64,000 nt of DNA, from positions 3,162,001-3,226,000 of the forward strand of contig CP065006.1 of the NCBI GenBank assembly GCA_016699695.1, in the 5' to 3' direction. The notes under the pieces were generated by a model that searched no databases, was not told the DNA's origin, and saw only the letters and a list, made by a program, of their open reading frames with translations. A program made the position numbers and the translations under genes. Positions 44,946 through 53,379 of the stretch are shown here, piece after piece (position 1 is the stretch's first letter; each line of letters starts with the position of its first letter). The DNA comes from Bacteroidota bacterium (GTDB lineage: Bacteria > Bacteroidota > Bacteroidia > Bacteroidales > UBA10428).

Positions 44946-45851
44946 ATGGAAAAATACGATATAAACCATTTGCGCGAGTTGGAGGCGGAGTCGATGTTTG
45001 TGCTGCGCGAGGTAGCTGCACAGTTCGAAAGGCCTGGTTTGCTATTTTCAGGCGGAAAGGATTCAATTGTGATGTTTCACCTGGCGCGCAAGGCTTTCTG
45101 GCCGGCTAAAGTGCCTTTTCCTTTGCTGCACATCGATACCGGCCATAATTTTCAGGAAACCCTTGATTTTCGCGACGAGCTGGCTGAAAAATATGGAGTA
45201 CAATGTCATGTGCGCTATGTGCAGGATTCGATCGATGCAGGAAAGGCAGTAGAAGAAACCGGTGTGAATGCCAGTCGCAATGCACTACAAACAGTTACCC
45301 TGCTTGATGCCATTGCCGAGCTCAAACTCGATGTAGCTATGGGTGGCGGCAGGCGCGACGAGGAGAAAGCCCGTGCCAAAGAACGCTTTTTTTCGCATCG
45401 TGATGATTTTGGACAATGGGACCCCAAAAACCAGCGTCCCGAATTGTGGAACTTGTTTAACGGAAAAAAGAAGATGGGCGAGCATTTTAGGGTATTCCCC
45501 ATCAGTAACTGGACTGAGATGGATGTATGGCAATACATTTACATGGAAAACATTGAAATTCCCAATTTATACTTTACCCACAAACGTCCTGTTTTTAACC
45601 GCGACGGTGTGTGGATGTTTAAAGCACCCTTTATGCAGTTAAAAGCCGGTGAAGAATTGGTGGAGAAAGATGTTCGTTGTCGCACCATTGGCGACATTAC
45701 ATGTACCGGGCTTACACTTTCGAAGGCCAATACCCTCGAAGATATTATCAATGAAGTAGCCGCTACGCGTACCACTGAAAGAGGAGGCCGTTCCGACGAC
45801 AAACGCTCGGAAGCTGCCATGGAAGACCGCAAAAAAGAAGGTTATTTCTAA
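44946..45851 (+). CDS. cysD: Sulfate adenylyltransferase small subunit CysD
   Basis: 301 residues from ATG 44946 (an in-frame ATG at 44886 lies upstream of the -7 element). The PP-loop FSGGKDSIVMFHLARKAF, LHIDTGHNF, AMGGGRRDEEKARAKERFFS and the C-terminal VRCRTIGDITCTG are hallmarks of CysD. With CysN it makes adenosine-5'-phosphosulfate from ATP and sulfate. It pairs with cysN 27 bp downstream. No cysC, cysH or reductase genes are in the window. Confidence 0.95.
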   Translation: MEKYDINHLRELEAESMFVLREVAAQFERPGLLFSGGKDSIVMFHLARKAFWPAKVPFPLLHIDTGHNFQETLDFRDELAEKYGVQCHVRYVQDSIDAGKAVEETGVNASRNALQTVTLLDAIAELKLDVAMGGGRRDEEKARAKERFFSHRDDFGQWDPKNQRPELWNLFNGKKKMGEHFRVFPISNWTEMDVWQYIYMENIEIPNLYFTHKRPVFNRDGVWMFKAPFMQLKAGEELVEKDVRCRTIGDITCTGLTLSKANTLEDIINEVAATRTTERGGRSDDKRSEAAMEDRKKEGYF

Positions 45852-45878
45852 TCGTGAAATTATTTAAAGCAAAGAAAA

Positions 45879-47168
45879 ATGTCTGAATTCCAGGAACATC
45901 AAGCCGGATATCTGAATATGGAACTCCTTCGTTTTACTACCGCAGGTAGTGTAGACGATGGAAAAAGCACCCTTATTGGCCGCCTGTTGTACGATAGCAA
46001 GGCCATTTTCGAAGATCAGATGGAGGCCATTGAACGCGCCAGTATCAACAAGGGGGAAGATTATGTGAACCTGGCATTGCTTACCGATGGACTGCGTGCC
46101 GAGCGTGAACAAGGTATTACCATTGATGTAGCATACCGCTATTTTGCTACTCCCAAACGTAAGTTTATTATTGCCGATACTCCTGGCCATGTGCAGTATA
46201 CCCGCAACATGGTAACCGGAGCCTCCACAGCCAATGCTGCACTCATACTCATCGATGCACGAAAAGGAGTGATTGAACAAACACTTCGTCACTCGTTTAT
46301 TGCGTCATTACTGCAAATACCACACGTAATTGTATGCATCAATAAAATGGACCTTGTCGAGTACAAAGAAGAGGTTTTTGAACGCATACGCAAAGATTAC
46401 GAACAAAGCATTTCGGACAAACTCAATGTTAAAGATACCCGTTTTGTACCTATCAGCGCACTGAATGGCGACAATGTGGTGGATCGTTCAGAAAAAATGA
46501 AATGGTATGAAGGACCAACGCTTTTGTACCTGCTCGAACATTTGCACATAACCAACGACCGCGATTTCAGCCATTTGCGCATACCGGTTCAGTATGTTAT
46601 CCGGCCACAAAGCGACGATTACCATGATTATCGTGGATATGCCGGCCGCATTGCCGGTGGTGTTGCCAAACCAGGCGACAAGGTTACGGTGCTTCCTTCC
46701 GGTTTGACAACTACCATTAAATCCATCGACATGATGAACCATGTTGGAATGGATGCAGCTTTCCCGCCTCAATCGGTAACCATTCGGCTAAGCGATGAAA
46801 TTGACATTAGCCGCGGAGATATGATTGTGGGAGAGGATAACCTTCCTACAGTAAGCCAGGATATTGTTTTCAGGTTTTGTTGGTTGAGCGAGCGACCGCT
46901 GGTTCCGGGCGGCAAATATACCATCAAGCACACCTCGAAAGAAGTGAAATGCATTATTAAATCTATCGATTACAAGATTGATATCAATACACTCGAAAAG
47001 AACCATCAGGATAAAGCAGTGGGCCTCAATGAAATTGGGCAAATGACTATACGTACCACTCAGCCCCTGGTGTTTGACGACTATGAGAAAAACCGCATTA
47101 CCGGTAGCCTGATATTGGTGGACGAAGCCACCAACAATACTGTATGTGCCGGAATGATTGTGGATTAA
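45879..47168 (+). CDS. cysN: Sulfate adenylyltransferase large subunit CysN (GTPase)
   Basis: 429 residues with EF-Tu-like GTPase motifs: G1 GSVDDGKSTLIGRLLYDSK, G2 EREQGITIDVAYRYF, G3 DTPGHVQYTRNM and G4 NKMDLV. Two beta-barrel domains follow. There is no fused APS kinase domain. GTP hydrolysis drives APS formation by CysD. An 8-bp inverted repeat (47164-47171 with 47179-47186) overlaps the stop codon but has no T run, so a terminator is not certain. 47187-47354 shows nothing recognisable. Confidence 0.95.
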   Translation: MSEFQEHQAGYLNMELLRFTTAGSVDDGKSTLIGRLLYDSKAIFEDQMEAIERASINKGEDYVNLALLTDGLRAEREQGITIDVAYRYFATPKRKFIIADTPGHVQYTRNMVTGASTANAALILIDARKGVIEQTLRHSFIASLLQIPHVIVCINKMDLVEYKEEVFERIRKDYEQSISDKLNVKDTRFVPISALNGDNVVDRSEKMKWYEGPTLLYLLEHLHITNDRDFSHLRIPVQYVIRPQSDDYHDYRGYAGRIAGGVAKPGDKVTVLPSGLTTTIKSIDMMNHVGMDAAFPPQSVTIRLSDEIDISRGDMIVGEDNLPTVSQDIVFRFCWLSERPLVPGGKYTIKHTSKEVKCIIKSIDYKIDINTLEKNHQDKAVGLNEIGQMTIRTTQPLVFDDYEKNRITGSLILVDEATNNTVCAGMIVD

Positions 47169-47354
47169 GCATTATTACTGCTTAATAGGGGTTGATGGGA
47201 AAAGCGATAAAACTTTTTTTAATTACAGAAGGGTATATATAGAGAAGTTTCTTTATCTGAGTTGTGCTTCATGCCTGGAGACACCCTATAGACATTTGTA
47301 GATTATTTTTTAAATCAAAATCAGAAAGGGTACCTTTGAAAAAATGTAAAATTT

Positions 47355-47378
47355 AAAGTGGTCGAATTTGACCACTTT
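47355..47378. promoter_or_regulatory. Palindromic operator candidate upstream of KilA-N gene
   Basis: AAAGTGGTC-GAATTT-GACCACTTT, perfect 9-bp arms, 15-38 bp before the start codon. The right half GAATTTGACCACTTT (15 bp) recurs at 47607-47621 inside the KilA-N coding sequence. Confidence 0.55.
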
Positions 47379-47392
47379 GGAATATTTTGATT

Positions 47393-48280
47393 ATGAGTAA
47401 AATAAGTACGATTGATATAAAAAACGCAATTATTTCAATAACTAAAATTGATGAGGAAGATTACATTTGTCTGACCGATATGGCAAAATCCAAAGATGGT
47501 GATAATAGAGCAGCAGATGTAATTAAAAACTGGATTAGAACTCGAACCACAATTGAATTTCTTGGAACTTGGGAAACAATGTATAATCCAAGTTTTAAAG
47601 TTGCCGAATTTGACCACTTTAAAATAGAGGCTGGGTTACCTACTTTTGTATTAAGTCCAAAACAATGGGCTGAAAAAACTGGAGCGATTGGAATAATATC
47701 GAAATCGGGTCGATATGGTGGAACCTACGCACATCGAGATATCGCATTTGAATTTGGAGCAGCTATCAGTCCAACTTTCAAACTTTACCTGATTAAAGAA
47801 TATCAGAGGTATAAAGAGATTGAAAGTAACCAATATAATCTTGAGTGGAGTGTAAAACGACTTTTAAGTAAAGCAAATTATCATATTCAAACTGATGCTG
47901 TTCAGAAACACATTTTACCGGAGAAAAATTACACAAAAGACAAAGAATGGTTAATTTACGCAGAAGAAGCGGATTTATTGAATGTTGCATTATTTAATTG
48001 TACTGCAAAAGATTGGCGGGAAATAAATCCTGAACAAGCAAAAAAGGATTTAAATATTAGAGACTTTGCAAGCATTAATGAGTTAGCAGTTTTATCAAAC
48101 ATTGAAAGCCTCAATGCAGAATTGATTAGAAAAGGAATTGAAAAAGTGGATAGATTTTTGCAATTGCGTGAAATGGCTGTTTATCAATTGGAAATTCTGG
48201 ATAAAAAGAATGCTTTAAAAGCCTTGAAAAAACTTGCTGATGATATATACATTGAACAACAAAAGAAACTGACTAATTAG
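47393..48280 (+). CDS. KilA-N domain protein
   Basis: 295 residues from ATG 47393 (TTG 47387 would add two). The N-terminal KilA-N DNA-binding domain covers about residues 10-130: YICLTDMAKSKDG, NWIRTRTTIEFLGTWE, SGRYGGTYAHRDIAFEFGAA and ISPTFKLYLIKEYQRYK. The C-terminal half is helical and charged, without a motif I know. KilA-N proteins are typical of phages and mobile islands and are usually regulators. A palindrome upstream may be its own operator. An IS5-type element sits exactly at its stop codon: the TAG is made of host TA plus the first IS base, and without the IS the codon would be TAA, so the protein is unchanged. The gene looks AT-rich and acquired. Confidence 0.88.
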   Translation: MSKISTIDIKNAIISITKIDEEDYICLTDMAKSKDGDNRAADVIKNWIRTRTTIEFLGTWETMYNPSFKVAEFDHFKIEAGLPTFVLSPKQWAEKTGAIGIISKSGRYGGTYAHRDIAFEFGAAISPTFKLYLIKEYQRYKEIESNQYNLEWSVKRLLSKANYHIQTDAVQKHILPEKNYTKDKEWLIYAEEADLLNVALFNCTAKDWREINPEQAKKDLNIRDFASINELAVLSNIESLNAELIRKGIEKVDRFLQLREMAVYQLEILDKKNALKALKKLADDIYIEQQKKLTN

Positions 48281-49762
48281 TCACCCCTTAAAATGACATT
48301 ATGTTATTGTATATTAACATGTTATGTTGATAATTTTCCCTAGAAAGGCGATATAATTTGCAAGAAATTTGATAATTTGCTGAAAAGCTTTGCAAAATGG
48401 TGGCAAAAACAGAAAGGCATCCTCAATTGAGCATCTTCAGAACCCCGTTGAAACAGTTTATTAATTTGGATCATGAAATCTGCGTTTTGGCAGACAGAAT
48501 TGATTGGGAATCAGTGACGAATGATTTTAAAGGGTATTACACGGAATTTGGACGACCCTCAGTTCCTTTACGAAGAATGATTGGGCTTGTCCTTCTCAAG
48601 TACATCTATAACCTTAGTGATGAGAATATTGTGGATAGATGGGTTGAAAATCCTTATTGGCAATATTTTACCGGAGAAACTAATTTTCAGACTGATAAAC
48701 CATTCGATCCCAGTGAGTTTGTGCATTTCAGAAAGCGGATAGGTGAAAAAGGAGCCGAAAGATTATTGAAGTTATCCATTGACATATTTGGCAAAGAAGC
48801 CAAAGAAAAAGAAGTGCTGATTGATACTACTGTACAGGAAAAAAATATCACCTTTCCGACCGATACCAAGTTGCATAAGAAAATCATAGATAAGTGCAAT
48901 ACAATCGCTAAAACTGCCGACATACCACTTAGGCAAACCTATAAACGCACAGTTAAGCAATTAATGATAGATCAACGTTTTCGAACTCATCCGAAACGCA
49001 AAAGAAAGCCATGGCAGCCGCCAGGAAGATTAAAACCATAGCCGGTCGGCTTGTACGAGATTTGCAAAGAAAAATGACTGATGATCAACTTAATTTTTAT
49101 GGTCCAAGGCTCGAACTATTTCAACAAATACTACAACAACAAAGAGATACAAAGAACAAGATATACAGCATCCATGAACCTCATGTAAAATGCATAGCAA
49201 AAGGAAAGGAAGCAAAACCTTACGAATTCGGAAATAAAAGTAGTATTGTAAAAACCCGTAAGAGTGGGATAATAGTTGGAGCCCTGGCATTTAATGAAAA
49301 CATTTACGATGGAGATACCCTGGATCCACAATTAGCACAAATTCAACGGGTTGCTGCTTATAGCCCAAAAGTAGCCATTGTTGACAGGGGTTATCGGGGA
49401 AGGAAATATGTTGCAGACACACAAATACATACTCCAAAACATTTACCTTCTTCTGCCACAAAATATCAGAAACAACAGGCCAGAAAACGTTTTAGAAGCA
49501 GAGCCGGAATAGAACCCGTAATAGGCCACTTGAAACATGATCATCGTATGATCCGCAACTACCTTAAGGGTGAATTAGGTGACAAAGTCAACACAATAAT
49601 GGCAGGAACTGCTTTTAATCTGAAGAAAATGCTCTTAAGAATTAAAGCAGATCTAAAGAATATTTTATGCCAATATATTGAAACAATTTTTCAAAGAACT
49701 TTTGATATTATTTTGATCTCAAAATATCCTTTAGCGTAAAAAGTGACTTTTTAAGGGACGAC
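48280..49762 (+). mobile_element. IS5-type insertion sequence at the KilA-N stop codon
   Basis: 1483 bp with imperfect inverted repeats GTCACCCCTTAAAA (left) and GTCGTCCCTTAAAA (right, complement). It is flanked by TAATTA at 48274-48279 and 49763-49768; since TAATTA is palindromic the true duplication may be shorter. The transposase gene occupies most of it and is frameshifted. 49769-49930 to the next gene is empty. Confidence 0.88.
48397..49739 (+). pseudogene. IS5-family transposase in two frames
   Basis: The first frame (48397-49041) has PLRRMIGLVLLKYIYNLSDE, FDPSEFVHFRKRIG and EVLIDTTVQEKN (first catalytic Asp). The second (about 49000-49739) has KAMAAARKIKTIAGRLVRDL, VAIVDRGYRGRKY (second Asp) and RSRAGIEPVIGHLKHDHRM (catalytic Glu). 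The frames join at RKRK/AMAA if one G is added near 49008 (AAAGCC to AAAGGCC). No classic slippery heptamer is present, so a deletion or sequencing error is more likely than programmed frameshifting. Confidence 0.82.
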
Positions 49763-49930
49763 TAATTAATGCAAGAAAGTAAACAGATTACAAAGTAAGC
49801 GTTGATTTGCTTCAGCTACTTGCAAGCATTCAACTTTCTACAGTTCTGTAATGCTGGCTTTCCAAAATTCCCTTACTGGGCATACTGCTGAGCCTTTTGC
49901 CTTTTGTAGTTTTTACTTTTTCCTTTCAAC

Positions 49931-50659
49931 TTATACAAGCCGTTTAATAATTCTGAGTTGATGCGTATATTGTTTGCTTTGGGTATGAAAGATGCCTTGT
50001 TGGTCGAGCTTGTCTATGCGCACAGAACCTGAGGCATGAATGATAATTCCGGGTTCAATCACAATACCTACGTGAGTTATCTTACCTTCAGGGTTATCAA
50101 AAAAGGCAAGGTCGCCTGCCTGTGATTCGGTCTGAAATGAAATTGTAGTTCCACAGGATACCTGCTGAGCAGCATCACGCGGAATTTTGATTCCCATGGC
50201 TTTGTAAACAACTTGTGTAAAACCCGAACAATCTATGCCCATGAAACTTCTTCCGCCCCATAAATAGGGTGTTCCGATAAACTGGAGTGCCAGATCTACA
50301 ACTTTGGCATCCAATAGTTCTTCGTTTATGGTAATAAGTGTATGGGTTTTTGAGTCAATTAATTCTGGTAATAGTTCGCTGCCTACCGAAAGCCAAATAC
50401 TATTACCCTCAAGTTCAACCAGCCGCGAGAAAGCCTTAATAACCGGAGCATTGCTGTTGATGTGGCTAAGCGTGCGGATTGTTTTACGTTCAACCCAGCC
50501 TTCGTATCCATCAAAATCCATTCGAACCAGAACCCAGTCGCCCGATTTTTCAATTTCTTTTGCTGTTTCTCCAAATAGCATCTGGCTTAACTGCTCCGAG
50601 CGGTGTGAGGGTTCTTTTCGTATGGGCAAATAGCTTTGCGGGCAAACAAGTGCATTCAT
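49931..50659 (-). CDS. NlpC/P60 cell-wall hydrolase (C40 peptidase) with SH3-like domain
   Basis: 242 residues without a signal peptide. The N-terminal bacterial SH3-like region (about 10-65) contains GDWVLVRMDFDGYEGWVE. The catalytic NlpC/P60 domain (about 115-242) shows FIGTPYLWGGRSFMGIDCSG with the active Cys, THVGIVI with the His and IIHASGSVR with the third polar residue. It resembles gamma-D-glutamyl-L-diamino acid endopeptidase (dipeptidyl-peptidase VI) that acts on recycled muropeptides in the cytoplasm, which fits the missing signal. It is divergent from the HD gene. Confidence 0.9.
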   Translation of the reverse strand: MNALVCPQSYLPIRKEPSHRSEQLSQMLFGETAKEIEKSGDWVLVRMDFDGYEGWVERKTIRTLSHINSNAPVIKAFSRLVELEGNSIWLSVGSELLPELIDSKTHTLITINEELLDAKVVDLALQFIGTPYLWGGRSFMGIDCSGFTQVVYKAMGIKIPRDAAQQVSCGTTISFQTESQAGDLAFFDNPEGKITHVGIVIEPGIIIHASGSVRIDKLDQQGIFHTQSKQYTHQLRIIKRLV

Positions 50660-51021
50660 AAAAAGTGTTCTAGACAGAGTTTAAAAGTAGTAAGGTTTGC
50701 ATTATCATTCAAAAATAAAATGGCATTATCATACCAGTAAGATAGATAAAGCTAGTATTAATATCACGCGTTTGTTCTTTTTTTGCTTTCATGCACTTTT
50801 TACCTCCCACCTGTAAACAGTGAGCGAGGGTCATCCCCTATAGGTGAAAGAGGGGTGAGTGTGGGCAAAACTTAAATAAGTTTGTAACTGGCATAATAGC
50901 GGCTAATCATTTAAAATTAATTGATGATTTGGATAAATGATACAAATTTGTTGAGCTGTGTGGCATTGCATGACAATAAATTGTTCAGATTTTGCTAATT
51001 TGGCTACTTAACTGCTCAATT
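50660..51021. other. 362-bp divergent intergenic region, no gene seen
   Basis: AT-rich, with a GC-richer patch at about 50802-50870 that has several short complementary segments (CCCAC/GTGGG, CACCT/AGGTG) but no single convincing hairpin. No exact TAnnTTTG element was found for either flanking gene. Confidence 0.4.
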
Positions 51022-53166
51022 ATGGCTAATCTGATAAATAAAGCAAAGCTCCATTTAAGGCCATTACTTACCCTATTGGCCTTTCTGCTTGCCGCGGTTC
51101 TGGTAGTGCTTATGTTGCCCCGCGAACGTCGTTTTGCCTATGATTATTCCAAAGGTAGCCCATGGGTGAACGAAGATTTAACAGCACAGTTTGGTTTCTC
51201 CATTCAAAAAACAACAGCAGAATTGCTTCGCGAACGCGATTCGGTGAGCCATATGTTGATTCCCTATTTTGTTTACGACACAGCGATTTGGTTTGAAAAA
51301 TTGGACGAGTTCTATACAGATTTCAATAAAAAATGGATAAGCTTCTGCATACAGGAATTTAATATAAGTGACGCAGCCAGTTACGCCACAAGTGCGAAAT
51401 ATCAAAACCAGCGTAATTTACAAAAGTACTATAGTCAGTTTCTGGTTTCGAGGTTGGAACAATTCTATCAAAAGGGGATAATACGCTTACCCGAGCCCAC
51501 TGAATTTCAGTTTAACGATGCAGGTATTATCAACCTGGTGAGGGGCCAATTATCTGAACAGGTAAACATCGATCAGCTTTATACTTCCAAAGAGGCCTAT
51601 GAGCTCCTTCGAAAGGAACTTACTGCCGCCTACAAGAAAGATACCCGACCTTTGGCAAGCTGGTTTGCCTCATTCTTTAATAGCCTCGATCTGGGAGCCT
51701 ACCTTCAGGAAAATCTTTTGTTGGATAAAAAACGTACCGAAATGGAGCTCAATGAAAAGCTCAAGGAATTATCGCTCACCAAAGGGTATATACAAGAGGG
51801 GGAATTACTTATTTCGCGTGGCATAATTGTAAGCCCGGAAGTAAATCAGGTAATCGAATCGTACAAATATGAATTCGAAAACCAGCAAGGAAATGTAAAC
51901 GATATTCTTGCCTGGGGTGGCAGAATTGTCCTTACTCTAATTTCTTTTCTGGTGGTATACCTTTTCTTGCTTAGTTTCAGAAAGGAGGTGCTTCAGAACC
52001 TTACAAAAACAAGCTTCATACTTTTTTTAATGGTGTTGATGATTTTTGTGGCTACCATGGTTTCGGGCTTCGATAAGAAGTATTTCTATGTAGTGCCCTT
52101 TACCATTTTGCCTATTATTATCCGAACATTTTTCGACGAAAGGGTAGGTTTGTTCATTCACATTATTACTGTATTGCTTGCCGGTTTTATGGCATTTAAT
52201 AGCTACGACTTTGTATTTCTGAATATCATTGCAGGGATGATTGCCTTGTTTAGTCTTACCAACTTTTACCATCGTTCGCGGTTTTTCCTGTCGGCCTTGT
52301 TCGTATTTCTGGCGTATTCGATTACCTATTTTGGTATTTCTGTGGTGAAAGAGGGAAGCCTTTCTCAAATCGATACCAGTAACTTTGGCTATTTTGGATT
52401 GAACGGAGTTTTTACCCTCTTGTCGTTTCTTTTGATTTATATTTTCGAAAAAACATTTGGTTTTTTGTCTGATACCACCCTGATGGAACTTTCAGATACC
52501 AATCAGCCCTTGTTACGAAAGCTTGCAGAAAATGCCCCAGCCACCTTTCAGCACAGCATGCAGGTGGCCAACCTGTCGGAGGAGGCAATTAGGCATATCG
52601 GAGGAAGTCCTTTGCTGGTGCGCACGGGTGCACTCTACCACGATATTGGAAAGATGATAGACTCCTCTTATTTTATAGAAAATCAGGTCGGGGGTCCAAA
52701 TCCCCATCAGGATAAAGACATTAAGGATAGCGCGCGCATAATTATAAACCATGTGAAGCTCGGAGAAGAGATGGCAATAAAGCACAAAATACCGAAACCA
52801 ATAATAGATTTTATTCTGATGCACCATGGTACTTCTACGGCCAAGTATTTTTACAAGACCTATCAGAATGAACATCCGGACGAAGAGGTCGATAAAAAAG
52901 ATTTTCAGTATCCGGGGCCTCGGCCACTTACCAAAGAAACTGCCGTTCTGATGATGGCCGATACAGTAGAAGCAGCTTCGCGCAGCCTTGAAAACTATAG
53001 CGTTGATAGTATCGATGAGCTGGTGGAAAGGCTAATAAATCAGCAAATGGCCGATGGCCAGTTTGAAGATGCGGACATTACTTTCAAAGAAATTAAAAAG
53101 GTGAAAGAGGTATTTAAGCTCCGTCTTCAGAATATTTATCATGCACGAATTGCTTATCCGAAATGA
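51022..53166 (+). CDS. 7TM-HD family phosphohydrolase (PgpH/YqfF-like)
   Basis: 714 residues from ATG 51022 (the frame is open upstream from 50992). An N-terminal TM helix (LLTLLAFLLAAVLVVLMLP) is followed by an extracytoplasmic 7TMR-HDED domain (about 40-290), seven TM segments (about 305-490), and a cytoplasmic HD domain with HSMQVANLSEEA, GALYHDIGKM (HD pair), NHVKLGEEMA and MHHGTS. Homologues hydrolyse cyclic di-AMP. The protein therefore probably controls c-di-AMP in the envelope. It stands alone. Confidence 0.92.
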   Translation: MANLINKAKLHLRPLLTLLAFLLAAVLVVLMLPRERRFAYDYSKGSPWVNEDLTAQFGFSIQKTTAELLRERDSVSHMLIPYFVYDTAIWFEKLDEFYTDFNKKWISFCIQEFNISDAASYATSAKYQNQRNLQKYYSQFLVSRLEQFYQKGIIRLPEPTEFQFNDAGIINLVRGQLSEQVNIDQLYTSKEAYELLRKELTAAYKKDTRPLASWFASFFNSLDLGAYLQENLLLDKKRTEMELNEKLKELSLTKGYIQEGELLISRGIIVSPEVNQVIESYKYEFENQQGNVNDILAWGGRIVLTLISFLVVYLFLLSFRKEVLQNLTKTSFILFLMVLMIFVATMVSGFDKKYFYVVPFTILPIIIRTFFDERVGLFIHIITVLLAGFMAFNSYDFVFLNIIAGMIALFSLTNFYHRSRFFLSALFVFLAYSITYFGISVVKEGSLSQIDTSNFGYFGLNGVFTLLSFLLIYIFEKTFGFLSDTTLMELSDTNQPLLRKLAENAPATFQHSMQVANLSEEAIRHIGGSPLLVRTGALYHDIGKMIDSSYFIENQVGGPNPHQDKDIKDSARIIINHVKLGEEMAIKHKIPKPIIDFILMHHGTSTAKYFYKTYQNEHPDEEVDKKDFQYPGPRPLTKETAVLMMADTVEAASRSLENYSVDSIDELVERLINQQMADGQFEDADITFKEIKKVKEVFKLRLQNIYHARIAYPK

Positions 53167-53379
53167 ATAATCTGAATTTATATGGTAAATGAATAATAAA
53201 TTATCTGTCAACCCCACCATATTTAACTGGTGTTAATTCTAGAGCAGAATTTGAATTTACAAACTAGGGCTGTAATTGGTATTTTATCCACAATTAATAA
53301 CTTAGTTCTAATGGTTGGACTAAAAAACAATAAACAATTAACCTTTAAATTGCATCATTTGCGAGTATTGGACGGTGCC

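Noticed and set aside
44778..47168. Membership of cysDN in the second SusCD locus (sulfated-ligand use)
   Set aside because: cysD has its own -7 element, no sulfatase gene is present, and the sequence fits ordinary sulfate activation.
47164..47186. Terminator after cysN
   Set aside because: An 8-bp inverted repeat exists but it overlaps the stop codon and is not followed by a T run.
49000..49041. Programmed -1 frameshift in the IS5-type transposase
   Set aside because: The overlap has AAAAGAAAG but no canonical slippery heptamer, and IS5 elements of this size usually use one frame; a deletion or read error is simpler.
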